A DNA stretch of 64,000 nt, from the NCBI GenBank assembly GCA_034440615.1, contig JAOTOM010002916.1, positions 59,982-123,981 of the forward strand, in the 5' to 3' direction. The translations under genes and the position numbers were made by a program. A model generated the notes under the pieces. The model did not search any database. It had not been told where the DNA came from and was given only the letters and a program-made list of their open reading frames with translations. Origin of the DNA: Ashinkailepas kermadecensis (Eukaryota; Arthropoda; Thecostraca; Neolepadidae). Positions 24,837 through 35,465 of the stretch are shown here, piece by piece (the first letter of the stretch is position 1; the number at the start of each line of letters is the position of its first letter).

Positions 24837-24955
24837 GCTCAGATTGCGTCCAGACTACTAAGCACCGTTAGCCGACCGAAACCCTTTCAACCCCTGGGCA
24901 CCCCCCACCCTTATTCCATCCGACTGAGCTCCGGTCCGGTGTCCATTGTCCTGTT

Positions 24956-25431
24956 GCGTCAGTGGACACCGGACCCTGCCAAGACGTCCAGCCCCGTCTC
25001 CGCCCCGGCCAGCTCTACCAGCCGCGTCAGTGGACACCGAACCCTCCCCAGACGTCCAGCCCCGTCTCCGCCCCGGTCAGCTCTACCAGCCGCGTCAGTG
25101 GACACCGAACCCTCCCCAGACGTCCAGCCCCGTCTCCGCCCCGGCCAGCTCTACCAGCCGCGTCAGTGGACACCGAACCCTCCCCAGACGTCCAGCCCCG
25201 TCTCCGCCCCGGCCAGCTCTACTAGCCGCGTCAGTGGACACCGAACCCTCCCCAGACGTCCAGCCCCGTCTCCGCCCTGGCCAGCTCTACCAGCCGCGTC
25301 AGTGGACACCGAACCCTCCCCAGACGTCCAGCCCCGTCTCCGCCCCGGCCAGCTCTACCAGCCGCGTCAGTGGACACCGGACCCTCCCCGGACGTCCAGC
25401 CCCGTCTCCGCCCTAGTCAGCTCTCCCATCT
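24956..25431. repeat. 68-bp satellite, 7 copies
   Basis: Units start at 24956, 25024, 25092, 25160, 25228, 25296 and 25364, exactly 68 bp apart. Each has GCGTCAGTGGACACCG, CCCCAGACGTCCAGCCCCG and CCAGCTCTACCAGCC. It shares CAGTGGACACC and AGACGTC with the 69-bp satellite at 20.9-23.0 kb. Confidence 0.97.
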
Positions 25432-26684
25432 GCATAGCGTGTTCACCGTTCACCGAAACGGCTACCGGTCTGCAGGGTTCAGTGGATGCCGATCTCCTGA
25501 TTAATTATATCATTCGAGGTAGCGTGACGTGTTTGATAGCTACGGAATTAGCGGCGTGATTATTGATTGCGACCCAATTGAGAAGGTGCTGAAGGCCGGA
25601 AAATTAATGAATTATGAGTGCCTCGATCTCTTAGTGGGTAGGTGGTGGTAGTTGGGTGGTAGAGAAGAAGTTTGGAAGTTTTGATCCTGCCAGGAGATGA
25701 AGTATTAGCGCTCGGATTAGCTCTCCTGGATGGTTAGTGACAAATGCCACATTGTGATGAAATTTTATGAAAACTGTTCCTCCTAGTCCATATTCCACTA
25801 TGTCACCGGCTTTGTGATGCGTGAATGTGGTGAATGGGTCAGTCAGGCCCATCCAACCTCCCTTGTCCCTGTATGCATTACAAGGCTGTTCAAATTAAAC
25901 CTCAGTAAGTCAGGATAAGATGACGTTAGAACACAAAATGTGATCCTCAACGTCATAGGTTAGGTCAGCTGAAGACATCGATTGATGCTTGAAAAGCATC
26001 TATTTCATTGGTTTTCAATGAGCAAATGTTCGTGTGGCTCAATTTAGGTCGGCACGGAGCGACCTCGCCGAATAAAGCAACGCAGAGCCAGGAACAGCAC
26101 AGCGCCGTGCGACATCACGGCGGTGACGGCCGCAACTCCACCGCACCATCGCACAGCACATAATTAAATTACAAGCCAACTGATTAACGCCATCTGCTTT
26201 ATTGCAGGAGGCCTAATTATTGCCGCTGACATTGTGAAAACGTTGGACGTTGCTGTGTCACCATGATTGGCATTAATGAAAACGGTAGGAAGCTTGCGAT
26301 ATTCCAGAGCTGTGGCTGCGAAGGTGCCATTTCCTGCAGTAAGCTAATTTTGCTATTAGCTTATTCAGTGATAAGTGCCATCATCGTGTATGGGAGAAAA
26401 AAACAAAATAATTACATCTTAAGCACATCAGCATATGGATGGCATGAGCCCTATTTGAAGGTACGACAATCCTTGCTCTGTGAAGTATTACGATATCTGT
26501 GGCAAATGGTTGGTTTGTTATTTGTCAGACCTAATTTCGTGACGGATGAACTCACAAAACTCAGGAAAATTCGGCATCGCGCAATGCTTCCACTCAACTG
26601 TGAATCCTAATGGGCGTTTGGTGTTATATAGCACCAAAATTCCAGAGACAAAGCGAAGGGCGCACCGCAGCCTCCACATTGTTT
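25432..26684. other. Stretch without a recognisable gene
   Basis: Unique-looking; a 115-codon frame at 26263-26610 has no motif I know. Confidence 0.5.
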
Positions 26685-26776
26685 GCAATAATAACATAAT
26701 AATAGAGGTAAGAATGAATAGGAATTATTTGCAATAATAACATAATAATAGAAGTAAGAATGAATAGGAATTATTT
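26685..26776. repeat. 46-bp direct duplication
   Basis: Two adjacent copies (26685-26730 and 26731-26776) differ by one base. The unit contains AATAATAACATAATAATAGA. Confidence 0.96.
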
Positions 26777-26968
26777 GTAAACAGTGACCACTGAGACAAA
26801 ACGAAGTCAGCAAAAAGCTGCAGTGCTTCGCCTCTGTTGTGTTATATGATAAAAGTAGGAAAATGGATCACGAATTCACGAGTCGTATACCGAAATTATG
26901 GCATCAAAAAGGGGTTTATAAAACTGTGACCAAATCCTAACACATGGAACAAACGTAAGGCACGGTTT

Positions 26969-27348
26969 CAGGCGCGCACCCAAGATTTTTCCATGGGGGG
27001 GGGCCCGGACCGAAAAGGGCACTTGGCCGGCTCAAAAAGGGCACTTGACCGGCTCCAAAGGGCACTTTGCGGCCCGGGGCACACTGGAAGGTTTGTTGAC
27101 CGGGGGAGGGGGTAGCAAGCAATTTGTTTTAAAATTGCTAGAAAAAATGATTTTTTTGGCCGGAATGTCCCGAATTTAGCCCGAAAATCACCTGCCTTAT
27201 GATAAGGCAGGTGGTTTTTGGGCTAAATTTGGGACATTCCGGCCAAGAGGGCACTTTTCGGTCAAAAGGGCACTTTTGGCCAAAAGGGCACTTTGGTCTC
27301 ATGGGGGGGGGGGGCCCGGGCGCCCTGCCCCCCTCCGGTGCGCCACTG
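26969..27348. mobile_element. 380-bp non-autonomous hAT-type element with central palindrome
   Basis: The element begins CAGGCGCGCACCC and ends, read inward, CAGTGGCGCACCG. It is flanked by the perfect 8-bp duplication CACGGTTT (26961-26968 and 27349-27356), the length characteristic of the hAT superfamily. Inside, 27156-27200 and 27202-27246 form a 45-bp-arm palindrome with three mismatches. Runs of AAAGGGCACTT recur on both sides. There is no coding capacity, so it would have been moved by a transposase made elsewhere. Confidence 0.9.
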
Positions 27349-27356
27349 CACGGTTT

Positions 27357-28086
27357 ACACGGTAGCACACTACATGTCAATCCGCAGACAGGTTAAGATC
27401 AAGCTCAAATTATTCAACTTCCGTGAGAATACTTTTCTTCTTCACGAAATTGGGGTACCACTGTTTCACTAATTCTGAGTAGATATATGGGGTATACAAC
27501 TACCGATGCCCGTACGTTGCATCTTCAGCCATGTAGCGCTCTTACGGCAAAATATTTGCATTCTTTGATATTATTGTCTATGGCAACAGCGCTGCGCAGC
27601 AGAGCAGAGTCTCCAAAGTCATCCAAATTGGTCCAATGTGCCAAGTTTCGGAAATGTGCAAAGTTTTCCTCCCTTGTTGACACATGTGCGATGTGTGACA
27701 CAGATCATCCCCCAGTTCCATCAGCCAACCGCCCAGCCAACCCCCAGAGTACAGACCCATGTGCGCCCGGAGAACATGTCCGGCCTAGCTCCAGTGACTC
27801 CCAACGAGTTAAGCGTCACTGCCGTACTGAAGCGGGCGCCACCACAACCACCACCGCGATATTTAGAATGCCAACGACCGGGCGGCAGAATTCTTGGGCT
27901 TCGTCATGGCGGCAATTCCAGGAGGATTGGGTTTTCAGCGCTGAGCCATGACATCCTCAAACAAGTAATCCGGAGACAGGACAACATTAGATAGCACTCT
28001 GCTGATGAGCTGGGCCGGCCACGGCTGTGACGCGGCGCCAGCTGGTGAATAGGTCCGGCTCAGCTGTCTCGGACAGCGGCCGCCCG
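27357..28086. other. Stretch with two overlapping frames, no gene called
   Basis: Two plus-strand frames overlap: 27487-27951 (154 codons, ATG) and 27638-27994 (118 codons, no initial ATG). The second is proline-rich and GC-ending, and could be an exon, but nothing is recognisable. The stretch runs into the 21-bp array. Confidence 0.3.
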
Positions 28087-30113
28087 TGTCACCTCCGTCT
28101 GACACAGTGTCACCTCAAGCTGACACTCTGTCACCTCAAACTGACGCACTGTCACCTCGGCCAGACACACTGTCACCTCAAACTGACGCACTGTCACCTC
28201 AAACTGACGCACTGTCACCTCAGCCTGACACACTGTCACCTCGGCCAGACACACTGCCACCTCAAACTGACACACTGTCACCTCAAACTGACGCACTGTC
28301 ACCTCAAACTGACACACTGCCACCTCAGCCTGGCACACTGTCACCTCGGCCAGACACACTGCCACCTCAAACTGACACACTGTCACCTCAGCCTGGCACA
28401 CTATCACCTCAAACTGATGCACTGTCACCTCAGCCAGACACACTGTCACCTCGGCCAGACACACTGTCACCTCAAACTGACGCACTGTCACCTCAGCCTG
28501 ACACACTGTCACCTCGGTCAGACACACTGTCACCTCAAACTGACGCACTGTCACCTCAAACTGACGCACTGTCACCTCAGCCTGGCACACTATCACCTCA
28601 AACTGACGCACTGTCACCTCAGCCAGACACACTGTCACCTCGGCCAGACACACTGCCACCTCCGTCTGACGCACTGTCACCTCAAACTGACACACTGCCA
28701 CCTCAAACTGACACACTGTCACCTCAAACTGACGCACTGTCACCTCAAACTGACGCACTGTCACCTCAAACTGACTCACTGTCACCTCAGCCTGACACAC
28801 TGTCACCTCGGCCAGACACACTGCCACCTCCGTCTGACACAGTGTCACCTCAAGCTGACACACTGCCACCTCAAACTGACACACTGCCACCTCAAACTGA
28901 CACACTGTCACCTCAAACTGACGCACTGTCACCTCAAACTGACACACTGTCACCTCAGCCTGACACACTGTCACCTCGGTCTGACACACCATCACCTCAA
29001 ACTGACACGCTATCACCTCAGCCTGGCACACTGTCACCTCAAACTGACGCACTGTCACCACAAACTGGCATACTGTCACATTAAACTGACACACTGTCAC
29101 CTCCTTCTGACGCACGGTCACCTCAAACTGACACACTGTCACCTCGTCCGGACACACTGTCACCTCAAACTGACACACTGTCACCTCAAACTGACACACT
29201 GTCACCTAGGCCAGACACAGCGTCACCTCAAACTGACACACTATCACCTCAGCCTGGCACACTGTCACCTCAAACTGACGCACTGTCGCCTCAAACTGAC
29301 ATACTGTCACCTCAGCCTGACACAATGTCACCTCAAACTGACACATTGTCACCTCAAACTGACACACTGTCACCTCAGCCTGGCACACTATCACCTAAAA
29401 CTGACACACTGTCACCTAGGCCAGACACAGCGTCACCTCAGACAGACACACTGCCACCTCCGTCTGACGCACTGTCACCTCAAACTGACACACTGCCACC
29501 TCAAACTGACACACTGTCACCTCGACCAGACACAGCGTCCCCTCGGCCAGACACACTGTCACCTCAGACAGACACACTGTTACCTCCGTCTAGGGCACTA
29601 TCACTTCAAACTGACACACTGCTACCTCAAACTGACACACTGCCACCTCAAACTGACACACTGCCACCTCCGCCTGACATACTGCCACCTCAAACTGACA
29701 CGCTGTCGCATCGGCCGGACACAGCGTCACCTCAAACTGACACACTGCCACCTCGGCCGGACACAGTGTCACCTCAGTCGGACACAGTGTCACCTCAAAC
29801 TGACACATTGTCACCTCCGTCTGACACACTGTCACATCAAACTGACACACTGTCACCTCGATCAGACGCAGTTTCATCTCGGCCAGACACAGTGTCACCT
29901 CAACCAGCCATGGCGTCACCTCAGACTGACACACTGTCACCTCGGCCAGACGCAGTGTCAGGTAAGTCTCTGTCTGACACAGCGTCACCTCAGACTGGCA
30001 CACTGTCACCTCCACCTGACACACTGTCACCTCAGTCAGAGCCACTGTCACCTCAGCCAGACATATCATCGTCCCAGACTGACACAGCGTCACCACAGTC
30101 TGACACGTCGTAA
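28087..30113. repeat. 21-bp minisatellite, about 96 copies
   Basis: The unit consists of GTCACCTCAAACTGACACACT with variants CAGCCTG, CGGCCAG and CCGTCTG in the middle and GACGCA/GACACA and TGTC/TGCC at the edges. Since 21 is a multiple of three, three frames are largely open, translating as CHLKLTH, SPQTDTL and, on the minus strand, TVCQFEV. Only the first is open across the entire array (from 28009 to 30249), but it has no ATG before the array. A perfect 5' splice-site-like CAG|GTAAGT occurs at about 29957-29965 inside a 6-bp-longer unit. I treat the array as non-coding by default. Confidence 0.95.
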
Positions 30114-30130
30114 AGTCAGCCTTCCACAAT

Positions 30131-30250
30131 CACCTGCTACAGTGTCACTGTATCTGCTACAGTGTCACTGTATCTGCTGGTATCACTGTACCTGCTACAG
30201 TGTCACTGTATCTGCAAGTGCCACTGTACCAGCTACAGTGTCACCGTAGC
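30131..30250. repeat. About 20-bp degenerate repeat bridging two arrays
   Basis: Five to six units of CTGCTACAGTGTCACTGTAT with substitutions and small length changes. It lies between the 21-bp and 29-bp arrays and shares the GTGTCAC word with the former. Confidence 0.85.
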
Positions 30251-30334
30251 AGCCTGTAGCACGTGCTATTTCAGTTTACTACAACAGTACCTCAGCGTAC
30301 CTCAGTGTCGGCTCGGCCTGTCACGTGGCAAGAC

Positions 30335-32672
30335 AGATCACGTCGCGACAGTTGTGACGTGGCGGGTCATGTTGTGACAGTTGTGACGTGTCGGGTCACG
30401 TCGCGACAGCTGTGACGCGTCGGGTCACGTCGCGACAGTTGTGACGCGGCGGGTCACGTCGCGACAGTTGTGACGCGTCGGGTCACGTCGTGACATCTGT
30501 GACGCGTCGGGTCACATCGTGACAGTTGTGACAGTTGTGACGTGGCGGGTCACGTCGTGACAGTTGTGACGCGGCGGGTCACGTCGTGACCCCTGTAACG
30601 CGGCGGGTCATGTCGTGACAGTTGTGACGTGTCGGGTCACGTCGTGACAGCTGTGACGCGTCGGGTCACGTCGTGACAGCTGTGACGCGGCGGGTCACGT
30701 CGTGACAGCTGTGACGCGGCGGGTCACGTCGTGACAGCTGTGACGCGGCGGGTCACGTCGTGACAGCTGTGACGCGGCGGGTCACGTCGTGACAGTTGTG
30801 ACGTGGCGGGTCACGTCGTGACAGTTGTGACGTGGCGGGTCACGTCGTGACAGCTGTGACGCGTCGGGTCACGTCGCGACAGCTGTGACGCGTCGGGTCA
30901 CGTCGTGACAGCTGTGACGCGGCGGGTCACGTCGTGACAGCTGTGACGCGGCGGGTCACGTCGTGACAGTTGTGACGTGGCGGGTTACGTCGTGACAGTT
31001 GTGACGCGGCGGGTCACGTCGTGACAGCTGTGACGCGGCGGGTCACGTCGTGACAGTTGCGACGCGGCGGATCACGTCGTGACAGCTGTGACGCGGCGGG
31101 TCACGTCGTGACAGTTGTGACGTGGCGGGTTACGTCGCGACAGCTGTGACGCGTCGGGTCACGTCGTGACAGCTGTGACGTGGCGGGTCACGTCGCGACA
31201 GTTGTGACGCGGCGGGTCACGTCGCGACAGCTGTGACGTGGCGGGTTACGTCGCGACAGCTGTGACGCGGCGGGTCACGTCGTGACAGCTGTGACGCGGC
31301 GGGTCACGTCGCGACAGTTGTGACGCGGCGGGTTACGTCGCGACAGCTGTGACGCGTCGGGTCACGTCGCGACAGCTGTGACGCGGCGGGTCACGTCGTG
31401 ACAGTTGTGACGCGTCGGGTCACGTCGTGACAGCTGTGACGCGGCGGGTCACGTCGTGACAGCTGTGACGCGTCGGGTCACGTCGTGACAGCTGTGACGC
31501 GTCGGGTCACGTCGTGACAGTTGTGACGTGGCGGGTCACGTCGTGACAGCTGTGACGCGTCGGGTCACGTCGCGACAGCTGTGACGCGTCGGGTCACGTC
31601 GTGACAGTTGTGACGTGGCGGGTTACGTCGCGACAGCTGTGACGCGTCGGGTCACGTCGTGACAGTTGTGACGTGGCGGGTCACGTCGCGACAGCTGTGA
31701 CGCATCGGGTCACGTCGTGACAGTTGTGACGTGGCGGGTCACGTCGCGACAGTTGTGACGCGTCGGGTCACGTCGTGACAGTTGTGACGTGGCGGGTCAC
31801 GTCGTGACAGCTGTGACGCGGCGGGTCACGTCGTGACAGTTGTGACGTGGCGGGTCACGTCGTGACAGCTGTGACGCGTCGGGTCACGTCGCGACAGCTG
31901 TGACGCGTCGGGTCACGTCGTGACAGTTGTGACGTGGCGGGTTACGTCGCGACAGCTGTGACGCGTCGGGTCACGTCGTGACAGTTGTGACGTGGCGGGT
32001 CACGTCGCGACAGCTGTGACGCATCGGGTCACGTCGTGACAGTTGTGACGTGGCGGGTCACGTCGCGACAGTTGTGACGCGTCGGGTCACGTCGTGACAG
32101 TTGTGACGTGGCGGGTCACGTCGCGACAGCTGTGACGCGGCGGGTCACGTCGTGACAGTTGTGACGTGGCGGGTCACGTCGCGACAGCTGTGACGCGGCG
32201 GGTCACGTCGTGACAGTTGTGACGTGGCGGGTCACGTCGTGACAGTTGTGACGTGGCGGGTCACGTCGCGACAGTTGTGACGCGTCGGGTCACGTCGTGA
32301 CAGTTGTGACGTGGCGGGTCACGTCGCGACAGTTGTGACGCGTCGGGTCACGTCGTGACAGTTGTGACGTGGCGGGTCACGTCGCGACAGTTGTGACTTG
32401 GCGGGTTACGTCGCGACAGTTGTGACGTGGCGGGTCACGTCGCGACAGTTGTGACTTGGCGGGTTACGTCGCGACAGTTGTGACGTGGCGGGTCACGTCG
32501 CGACAGTTGTGACGCGTCGGGTCACGTCGCGACAGTTGTGACTTGGCGGGTTACGTCGCGACAGTTGTGACGTGGCGGGTCACGTCGCGACAGCTGTGAC
32601 GCGGCGGGTCACGTCGTGACAGCTGTGACGCGGCGGGTCACGTCGCGACAGCTGTGACGCGTCGGGTTACGT
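30335..32672. repeat. 29-bp minisatellite, about 80 copies, with higher-order structure
   Basis: Each unit contains GTGACGCGGCGGGTCACG followed by TCGTGACAGCT. Variable positions are GCGGC/GCGTC/GTGGC, GTCACG/GTTACG, TCGTG/TCGCG and AGCTG/AGTTG. The unit includes the odd palindrome GTCACGTCGTGAC and the palindrome ACAGCTGT. A rare GCATC variant occurs at 31702 and again at 32021, 319 bp (11 units) apart. About 300 bp around these points (31504-31802 and 31823-32121) appear identical, so a block duplication has occurred. Confidence 0.97.
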
Positions 32673-32934
32673 CGCAGCGCGGCCTCCCACAGTCGGGGAT
32701 CTGAGGAGAACGGAGCGAGACCGGGGTAGGGTGACAATGAGGCCGTGTGGGCCACCGCTCATCTGTATGTTGTGGGGTGCGGTGGGCCGCACCTGACCTG
32801 GGACCGGGGCCGCTCCGTCGGCGCTCACACGGTCGTGGTGGTGGCAATAGCCGCCACGGGGCGGCTCACTAAGCTGGCGGGTGTGGCGACGTGATGGCAG
32901 TTATTGTGCAGAGCTGCGAATTGTGGCCGCTCTG

Positions 32935-33255
32935 AACTGTCACTCACCGGGCAGAAACTGAACTGAACTGTCACTCACCGCGCGAGGACTGAACTGAACT
33001 GGGCTGGGCTGGACTGGGCTGGGCTGGACTTGGCTGGGCTGGACTGGGCTGGGCTGGGCTGGACTGGGCTAGGCTGGACCGGGCTGGGCCGGACTGGATT
33101 GGAGTGTTACTCACTGGGCGGCGGTTGGACGACCAGCCCAGCCTGTCTCTTGCATGGCGGGGACTTAAACGGACTGGGCTGAGCTGGGCTGGAATGGATT
33201 GAAATGGGCTGGAAATGAACTTGACTGGACTTGACTGGACTGGACTGCCCCTCAC
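32935..33255. repeat. CTGGACTGGG-type short tandem repeats
   Basis: The core at about 32985-33090 is runs of GGGCTGGGCTGGACT in 5- and 10-bp steps. Two further patches (about 33165-33250) carry CTGGACT words. The phrase TGTCACTCACCG(G/C)GC occurs twice before the core. Minus-strand proline-rich translation is an artefact. Confidence 0.9.
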
Positions 33256-33984
33256 CGGGCGTGGAATATTACCAGATGATGGCCCATTCAGAGAACATCT
33301 AACACGGGAACGCAGGCGCCGAGACATAAAAGGCTGGATGGAGTTAAAGTTGCGGAAGGAGATGGATCATGACCACCCCACAAGGCAGTCGTAAAAAGAA
33401 ACCACAGAGGTGGAAGAATTTTGGCCACGTCTGGTCACAGCAGCGACACACTGTTATCAAGGTGACACTGCAAAAGACGGGAAGTGCCAAGGGCACAGTG
33501 TGATTCAATCAACATCTCCTCAATGTCAACACAGAGGAAATGCGCATGTTCTGCTGTCAGGAAAAGGAGAGTCATCTGACCCATCCATCCTCCTTCTACT
33601 TCGTTGGTACGCAGTGATTCAGCACTGATAAATGACGTCTAACGTCGTGACGTGCAGGTCCATCCGGTGATTCTGCACGCCGAAAAAGATGCTTTCTTTC
33701 TCCTAACTTGCTGGCGAAATCCATACCGCTGCGCCACTATGGATTAGCCATAATGCCCATGATGACCCATTAACTTATTCCACGTAATCCATAGCAGGGT
33801 TGAATTTCCATAAAGCTGTAGTCGGGTGCAGTCGGCCGGAACGTGTTCGATATACCGTGGTGGGGATGGCTACTTCCATTGTGTAGCGCGAGCACGGACC
33901 GCATGAAGGCTACACAGTTGGCTGTGCATCTGATCGATATGCTCCACTCAAGAGGAATTCTGCACCGCAATCCTGGATCCCAAC
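33256..33984. other. Stretch without a recognisable gene
   Basis: Unique-looking, with short frames only. Confidence 0.5.
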
Positions 33985-33992
33985 TTCACATG

Positions 33993-34178
33993 CAGAGGCG
34001 CGGCGCAGCCCAGGGGTGGGGCGGGGCCGGCCTCCCCTAGGAAGGAAATCACATTAGACCAAGCTAGAAATTTCGGGAATTTCACCACGCCAAACCTGAA
34101 TGTTTTGGTGCGCTTGGCGCGCCGACAGCGGCCTCCTTGGGTCGGGCCACTGATGAGAAAATACTGGCTACGCCACTA
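33993..34178 (+). mobile_element. 186-bp hAT-type MITE, copy 1 of the GGCGCAGCC family
   Basis: Starts CAGAGGCGCGGCGCAGCC and ends GGCTACGCCACTA. The flanks TTCACATG and CTCACATG (33985-33992 and 34179-34186) match at 7 of 8 bases, as an aged 8-bp target duplication would. Related copies lie at 38114 and 46344. Common interior blocks are CCCCCTAG, a CACGCCAAA/CACGCAAA word, and TTGGGTCGGGCC/GGTCGGGCCC. No frame of note. Confidence 0.85.
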
Positions 34179-34186
34179 CTCACATG

Positions 34187-35154
34187 CGTGGGCCAGTTTT
34201 CCATAGTCCGCCTCGGACACAGCCAAGGTTATTTCCAGACGAATTCAGCTGACATAGCTGCACTCCCACCGTAATAATTAGCCGCACCTGCATATGGACT
34301 GGCCGATGACTTCCTATTTATTCTAGTGCGAATACACCAAAATCTACCTATCAGTTTGACATGCCTGGACTCTGAAAAATAGCCACTCTTACTTAACTGA
34401 TATATCTAGCCTACATCATGAAATTGAGCAGCGAGCCATACCGGAGCAGCCATGAGCTATGTCATAGTGAAACACTCGGACAGCTTATGAACCAAATCAG
34501 GGAACAATATACGTTGCATCTGAAATATCAATTCGCTTCGTGTAGCAGTACATCAAGCCTAAATAATTATCAGAATCAATAAACTTGGTCACACAGTTGA
34601 AAGGCCTGCAGCAGCCCTGCCAGCCCTTTGTATCGCCTGAGGGCAGACAGCGCGATGTCGTGGTCGAACTTCCCGGCCTTACCGTGCCCGTGTGTCTCCT
34701 CGCCGGTAACTCTATATCCGTGTTTAACTTCGTCGGCTGCGGATAGCGTGGCTCTCCCGATAAATCTCTACGAAGAATGACGGCGTCCAGCTGGCCGCTC
34801 GTTATTTCAGTTGGCACGGGGCGGGCAGGGGCGGACAAGGGGTGGTGGACGGTGGCGGTAGTGCCGTTTGCCCGCCCATGGCGAGCCACAGCCGCTCAGT
34901 GTCCGACCCGGCCATTCCTGTGTATCGCAACAGTAAATATTACCAGGCCAGCATATGCGACGCGACCACACACGGTCACGTCAATATCGAAGCGATTCGA
35001 GATGTCACTATGTCGCTTTCACTCACGCCCTCGCTCTCATTCTCGCTCTCGCACTCTTGCTCTCGCTCGAACTCTAGTTTTCGGCCTTGCGCTGGCGGCT
35101 CTTGTGCTCGTATCTTTTTCTCCCTCCTTCCTTCTCTCTTTCTATCTTTTTTTC
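34187..35154. other. Stretch without a recognisable gene
   Basis: Unique-looking DNA, then a CT-rich approach to the microsatellite. Confidence 0.5.
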
Positions 35155-35200
35155 TCTCTCTCTCTCTCCCCCTCTCTGCCTCTCCCTCTCCCGCTATGTG

Positions 35201-35282
<82 letters not shown>

Positions 35283-35288
35283 GCGTAT
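35155..35288. repeat. CT, TA and TG microsatellite cluster
   Basis: CT-rich to about 35195, (TA)n at 35208-35231, then (TG)n to 35288. Confidence 0.95.
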
Positions 35289-35465
35289 ATATGTATGCAT
35301 ATTGCCTTCCTTATTGTCTGCAGGCCAGCTTACCGTGGTGCCTGAGGCCTTTCAGCGGTTGCGTAGCCGCACCAAGTGACATTCAGGGAGGCAGAGTGGG
35401 TCTTGGCTACCGCTCACATTGGCCGACTACGATGGGGGCGGGTCTGCGGACGGCTAGCGCCGCTG

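Noticed and set aside
27487..27994. Proline-rich exon upstream of the 21-bp array
   Set aside because: Two overlapping frames are equally plausible and neither has a recognised domain.
30335..32672. CRISPR-like regular repeats
   Set aside because: Units are contiguous without unique spacers, there are no associated genes, and the DNA is clearly eukaryotic. The same applies to the other arrays.
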